From JABDCI01 sp964475835 (GTDB lineage Bacteria > Verrucomicrobiota > Verrucomicrobiia > JABWAM01): 55,575 bases of DNA. The DNA lies in NCBI GenBank assembly GCA_964475835.1, contig CAYYYL010000018.1:1-55575 (forward strand), read 5' to 3'. The notes beneath the pieces were generated by a model. It made no database searches. It saw only the letters and a program-made list of their open reading frames with translations, and was not told the origin of the DNA. Of the stretch, positions 52,833 to 55,575 are shown one piece after another. The position numbers were made by a program, and so were the translations under genes. Each line of letters starts with the position of its first letter. Position 1 is the first letter of the stretch.

Positions 52833-53252
52833 TCAATATCTTTTCCGAAGGTATCGGATGGCCTTGCTCGTGCCGTCGTTGGCGTCGGGCGGAGGCTCCG
52901 GCGGCTGCGCTGGTTTGATGGCGAATTCCATCAGTGTTCGGATGCCACAAACCATGTCGTTGGTCTGCTCGATGACATTTTGAACGAGTTGGGTCACGGC
53001 ATTCTGGGAATCCAAGCTGCTTTTGATTTCCCTGTCTGTGGCCTCAAGGGATTCGAGTTTGGAAAGGACTGTTCGCAGCGGAGTCGGGTCCGGGACGGGC
53101 AGCTTCGAGCCTGAGTCTGCTTCGATTTGAATGATTACCGCCCGGAAGAATTCGTCCCAGCTTTTGAAGTGCTTTTTGCGGCGAAGGGATTCCAGGGTGA
53201 GGGCAATGTCCTCACTGACGCGCCAGTTAAATCGTTTTTTTGAAGTGCTCAT
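52833..53252 (-). CDS. Accessory protein with ribbon-helix-helix-like N-terminus
   Basis: From ATG 53252 the protein has 139 residues (MSTSKKRFNWRVSEDIALTL). The frame goes further upstream, but that part is repeat sequence and is refused. The N-terminus (FNWRVSEDIALTLESLRRKK) looks like an RHH/Arc-type DNA-binding arm, then a coiled, charged region with RTVLSKLESLEATDREI, and a Pro-rich tail (PAQPPEPPP). It may be an element-encoded regulator or mobilisation-accessory protein. The ATG lies near the repeat at 53361-53638. Confidence 0.5.
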   Translation of the reverse strand: MSTSKKRFNWRVSEDIALTLESLRRKKHFKSWDEFFRAVIIQIEADSGSKLPVPDPTPLRTVLSKLESLEATDREIKSSLDSQNAVTQLVQNVIEQTNDMVCGIRTLMEFAIKPAQPPEPPPDANDGTSKAIRYLRKRY

Positions 53253-53360
53253 ATGCGTTGTGATTTGATCGAAGCCAGCTTGCTGGCGGAGAGGGTTGCT
53301 CCACTTGCTCCAGTCAAATCCGCGATTTGACCATCCTGCGCTTCTCCGGAAGGGTTTTCT

Positions 53361-53638
53361 ACAGGCTGCTGAAAAATTATGGTACACCGCGTTGCTGTGA
53401 ATTTTTTGACGAGAACAAGGCGCGATCGCGTGGCGATATCCGCCAGCGATCTCGCCATGCGAGCGCAACGCCGTTCTCGCTAAAAATTCAAGCAACCCGC
53501 TGGGCGCTGGCTGCTTGCACGCCTGGTTGCGTTGCTCACTCGTCACAGACCCACCGTTGGGGTTTGCTCCTCGCTCGCGCCTTGCCAGACGTGCAAGCGG
53601 CCAATCGCGCGGCGCACCAGAATTTTTCAGCAGCCTGT
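53361..53638. mobile_element. MITE-like element with perfect 18-bp terminal inverted repeats
   Basis: ACAGGCTGCTGAAAAATT (53361-53378) and its exact reverse complement (53621-53638) bound 278 bases. Inside, the termini continue as an imperfect inverted repeat (ATGGTACACCGCG against the complement of CGCGCGGCGCACCAG), and an inner pair GAATTTTTTGACGAGAAC (53399-53416) / GTTCTCGCTAAAAATTC (53473-53489) forms a nested palindrome. No transposase is encoded. Sequences ending in CAGCAGCCTGTTA are known to me as widespread intergenic repeats. No target duplication is evident. Confidence 0.7.
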
Positions 53639-53680
53639 TAAGGGTACTCATGTTGTGTTTTGGTGACATGTGGGGTTGTG

Positions 53681-53947
53681 TCAGAATGAGGATCGTTTCG
53701 CTGTGGGATTGAGCTTCCGATATCGTTCCAACTGCACCTTCCAATTTTCCACGATTGTCTTGCGAAGGAACATCGACATGATGATCTTTGCACCAATCTC
53801 ATTGGAGAGCTCGGGCAGAAGGGCCTCGATTTCGTTGTAGAGAACCGTGTCCAACGGAATGGTCGCTCGTGTGATTTTGGAAATGCGCTTTTCGGCTTTG
53901 TGAACGGGCGGCTGGATGTCGTCTGGGGACTCTAAATTTTCGTTCAT
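53681..53947 (-). CDS. Small accessory protein
   Basis: The protein has 88 residues from ATG 53947 (MNENLESPDDIQPP); an upstream extension to 54034 is less likely. Its C-terminal two thirds (ISKITRATIPLDTVLYNEIE, then IGAKIIMSMFLRKTIVENWK) is helical and basic, like a small DNA-binding or antitoxin-type protein, but I recognise no family. It lies within the integrase-led region on the same strand as the neighbours at 52833 and 54410. Confidence 0.45.
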   Translation of the reverse strand: MNENLESPDDIQPPVHKAEKRISKITRATIPLDTVLYNEIEALLPELSNEIGAKIIMSMFLRKTIVENWKVQLERYRKLNPTAKRSSF

Positions 53948-54409
53948 GGCAATGCCTTGGGTTAAGGGTTTCAGCGCATGATCCGTTGCCAGCGAGACGG
54001 GTATGCGTCGATGCTGGGAACGGATGATGCGCAATCCGGAAGTGCAGTGGTGGTGCAGCCAATCGGCAACGGCAGAGAAGGCGGTAGCGCCTCCAAGCGG
54101 AAGCCGAGCGGACAGCAGACCATGGCGGCACGACCACGCGCACCGGTTTTCCTGTGAGAATCAGACGGTAAAATGTTTTTCATGCAGTAACCTGCCGCAT
54201 GAAAGTCAGACCCTCTTTAGCCTGTTTGGAAAATGATTTCGCCGAAACGGAAAATTTTTTGGTTCAACTTGGAAAATCGTGTTTTTACGCGCTCAACAGT
54301 GCAAAATAAAACCTTGGCGATTCCATCAGGTGTGTCTGCCTGAAAGCTCCGGTTCCTCGGCAAGATATGGAGATTGACCTCTGACGTTTAGCCTCGGGGC
54401 GCGAGTGCT
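53948..54409. other. Intergenic stretch in the accessory region
   Basis: No gene I can support in about 460 bases. Short open frames on both strands have no homology-like features. CATGCAG and CTGCCGCATG near 54181-54200 form a small inverted repeat. The part from 54230 to 54330 is A+T-rich and may hold the promoter of the 88-residue protein gene or the far end of another element. Confidence 0.4.
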
Positions 54410-55360
54410 TCAACGCATTCGAAGAAGTCGCTTGAGTTTGCTTTCGTCATTCCCGCAATCAAGGTGAAGCTTAGCTAGAACCCACTCGAATCGCCTACGT
54501 CCATGAAGTCCAAGTGATTCAGCTTCCTTCCAGAGTCGCTTTGCCGCGACCGCGTCTTCTCGGTTCGCCATCCGATTTAGACTGAGTTTCGGACCTTGAC
54601 GCTGAATTCCACGCGCACGGTGCAGTTTTGTGATAGCCTTCCAATTCAAATCACGCTTCGGGTCAAAACTCCAGTAACCGGGGATAAGGATCATGGTGCC
54701 GAAGGGCGTCAGGTTTACTGTCAGCTTCAATAACAACGGACGGTCACCCTCCATGCCATAAAGATTCCATTTGTGACAGAACGCATCGAAAATGTTTTGA
54801 AACCGATCTTTCTTTGCAGTCCATCGGAAATCCCAGGAAGACCGGAAATTTCTCTCTTGAACCATTCGTCGCCTCACGACTCCATTCGGATTGCGGTATT
54901 GGGCCACTGGAAAGTGCTCCTTGATTTCGCTCCACGCGTGATTGAACTCAACGTTGCGATGAAGTTGTTGTTCCATCTCCTCGAATTTCGGTTGCGACTT
55001 TATCAGCGATTCGTAATTGCCTTGCTGAACCAAGTGCTCGTGTGCGGCGGCCACGTTCTGAACGGTCTCATCTGGTGGAGCGCCCAAGAGGTTCAGTAGC
55101 AGTTTTACTTTCGCATCGGGTTTTTCACCTAAAACCATTTTACGCAAAAGGTGGGTCATCAGTCCCGCGACATCCACAGGCCAGAGCGTCAGCGGCACGA
55201 ATAGCCACTGATAAAGGCACTCCACTGAAGTATAATTCGGATGATTTCTTATCTGTTTTCTGACCGCGTTAAATTTTCGAACGACATCCCGTGCCTTTTC
55301 GGTTCGCCGAAAGGCGAGGCGCGATAATTTATCTAGATCTCTGCGGAGGCTTGATGTCAT
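54410..55360 (-). CDS. Protein of unknown function in the accessory region
   Basis: The 316-residue protein has no signal peptide or membrane helix. Visible features are a basic N-terminus (MTSSLRRDLDKLSRLAFRRT), an aromatic stretch (YQWLFVPLTLWPVDVAGL), a central Trp/Arg-rich part (SSWDFRWTAKKDRFQNIFDA) and a basic C-terminus (SKLKRLLRMR). No family recognised. The lack of known domains and the neighbouring integrase fit a cargo gene of an integrative element; some such genes are defence-related, but nothing here shows that. Confidence 0.6.
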   Translation of the reverse strand: MTSSLRRDLDKLSRLAFRRTEKARDVVRKFNAVRKQIRNHPNYTSVECLYQWLFVPLTLWPVDVAGLMTHLLRKMVLGEKPDAKVKLLLNLLGAPPDETVQNVAAAHEHLVQQGNYESLIKSQPKFEEMEQQLHRNVEFNHAWSEIKEHFPVAQYRNPNGVVRRRMVQERNFRSSWDFRWTAKKDRFQNIFDAFCHKWNLYGMEGDRPLLLKLTVNLTPFGTMILIPGYWSFDPKRDLNWKAITKLHRARGIQRQGPKLSLNRMANREDAVAAKRLWKEAESLGLHGRRRFEWVLAKLHLDCGNDESKLKRLLRMR

Positions 55361-55495
55361 GCTTGGCAGTATAATCAGGCTTCACGCCATCGAGCAGTCA
55401 AAATTGGTGCGGGAAATGTCCCCAAACTTTGCCCCTTCGGACTCGTAGTGAACATGCGAACCTGTTCGCAGTCGGAAACCGAAGCCCGACGAATT

Positions 55496-55575
55496 ATGCC
55501 AAACGCAAAACAACACAAACTGACCCGCGTCATCAAGCGCGAGGTCGAACGTGAATTGTGGGGACAGATCGGAAG
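55496..55575 (+). CDS. Start of a possible HNH-type protein, cut by the window end
   Basis: A frame from ATG 55496 reads MPNAKQHKLTRVIKREVER, then ELWGQIG, to the window edge. Openings of this kind (RxIKREVERELW followed by a Gly/Arg/Cys segment) are seen in some HNH-like nucleases, but the decisive cysteines would lie beyond the edge. The last ten bases may be adapter, so residues after LWG are unsafe. Confidence 0.3.
   Translation, partial: MPNAKQHKLTRVIKREVERELWGQIG
55566..55575 (+). other. Likely Illumina adapter remnant at the scaffold end
   Basis: AGATCGGAAG, the final ten bases, equals the start of the TruSeq adapter. A chance match exactly at the end is improbable, so the edge is probably untrimmed read-through. 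Confidence 0.65.

Larger units (their letters stand above)
51425..55575. mobile_element. Accessory region led by a tyrosine integrase
   Basis: An integrase, an excisionase-like protein, several small genes without recognised function, a MITE-like repeat and a possible nuclease start form an integrative-element-like block near tRNA-Ile. The left edge is at the gap and the right edge lies beyond the window, so neither att site is defined. Confidence 0.55.

Noticed and set aside
53253..53744. N-terminal extension of the 139-residue protein to 303 residues
   Set aside because: The extension runs through the 278-bp inverted-repeat element, so it is not conserved protein sequence.

Overview
This window reads as a scaffold from a Verrucomicrobiota bacterium, probably assembled from a metagenome. 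The taxonomic hints are secreted proteins with calcium-binding repeats of the GDGMPDxWE type ending in FGNLSQT-like phrases, Thr/Asn-rich adhesin-like domains, a giant RHS protein, and a long G-type pseudopilin. Two 10-N gaps (20313-20322 and 51390-51399) and a 3' end identical to the first ten bases of the Illumina TruSeq adapter show that the scaffold is stitched and that its right edge is artificial. Assignment below phylum level is not supported from sequence alone.

Layout. 1-12.7 kb: the end of a large multidomain surface protein, a palindromic repeat, a 3,052-residue RHS protein with an unrecognised C-terminal tip and a small putative immunity gene, then a frameshifted orphan toxin-like tip. 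12.7-19.4 kb: a zinc-ribbon/Ser-Thr kinase, a secreted protein, a large hybrid histidine kinase and a methyltransferase. 19.6-20.4 kb: an integron-like gene cassette with an attC-like site, broken by the first gap. 20.5-24.8 kb: a pseudopilin, a protein made only of helicase-associated (HA) repeats, an XRE regulator and a tyrosine integrase next to tRNA-Arg. 24.9-29.4 kb: envelope and redox housekeeping genes (DUF3592, thioredoxin-like, cupin, peroxiredoxin, rhomboid, DUF5069). 29.5-33.8 kb: the oxidative pentose-phosphate operon zwf-opcA-gnd on the minus strand. 33.9-37.6 kb: the haem operon hemN-hemH-hemG on the plus strand. 37.8-44.9 kb: three consecutive histidine-kinase/receiver genes, the third with a wrecked ATP-binding domain. 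45.1-51.2 kb: gltB-gltD. 51.3-55.6 kb: tRNA-Ile(CAT) and, across the second gap, a second integrase-led accessory region.

How the parts fit. The core blocks are coherent: zwf/opcA/gnd make NADPH that gltBD can use, and hemN/hemH/hemG carry out the last steps of protohaem synthesis. The accessory blocks are more unusual. Two related tyrosine integrases each sit beside a tRNA, each is preceded by a pair of 10-bp direct repeats at an exact 13-bp period, and each is tail-to-tail with a small helix-turn-helix gene. This repeated architecture is the strongest candidate for a poorly described system here, probably a family of small tRNA-associated integrative elements. Other notable items are the repeat element that seems to supply the RHS signal peptide, the RHS tip/immunity pair, the attC-like cassette, the HA-repeat protein, the pseudokinase ending the histidine-kinase operon, and a 278-bp element with perfect 18-bp terminal inverted repeats.
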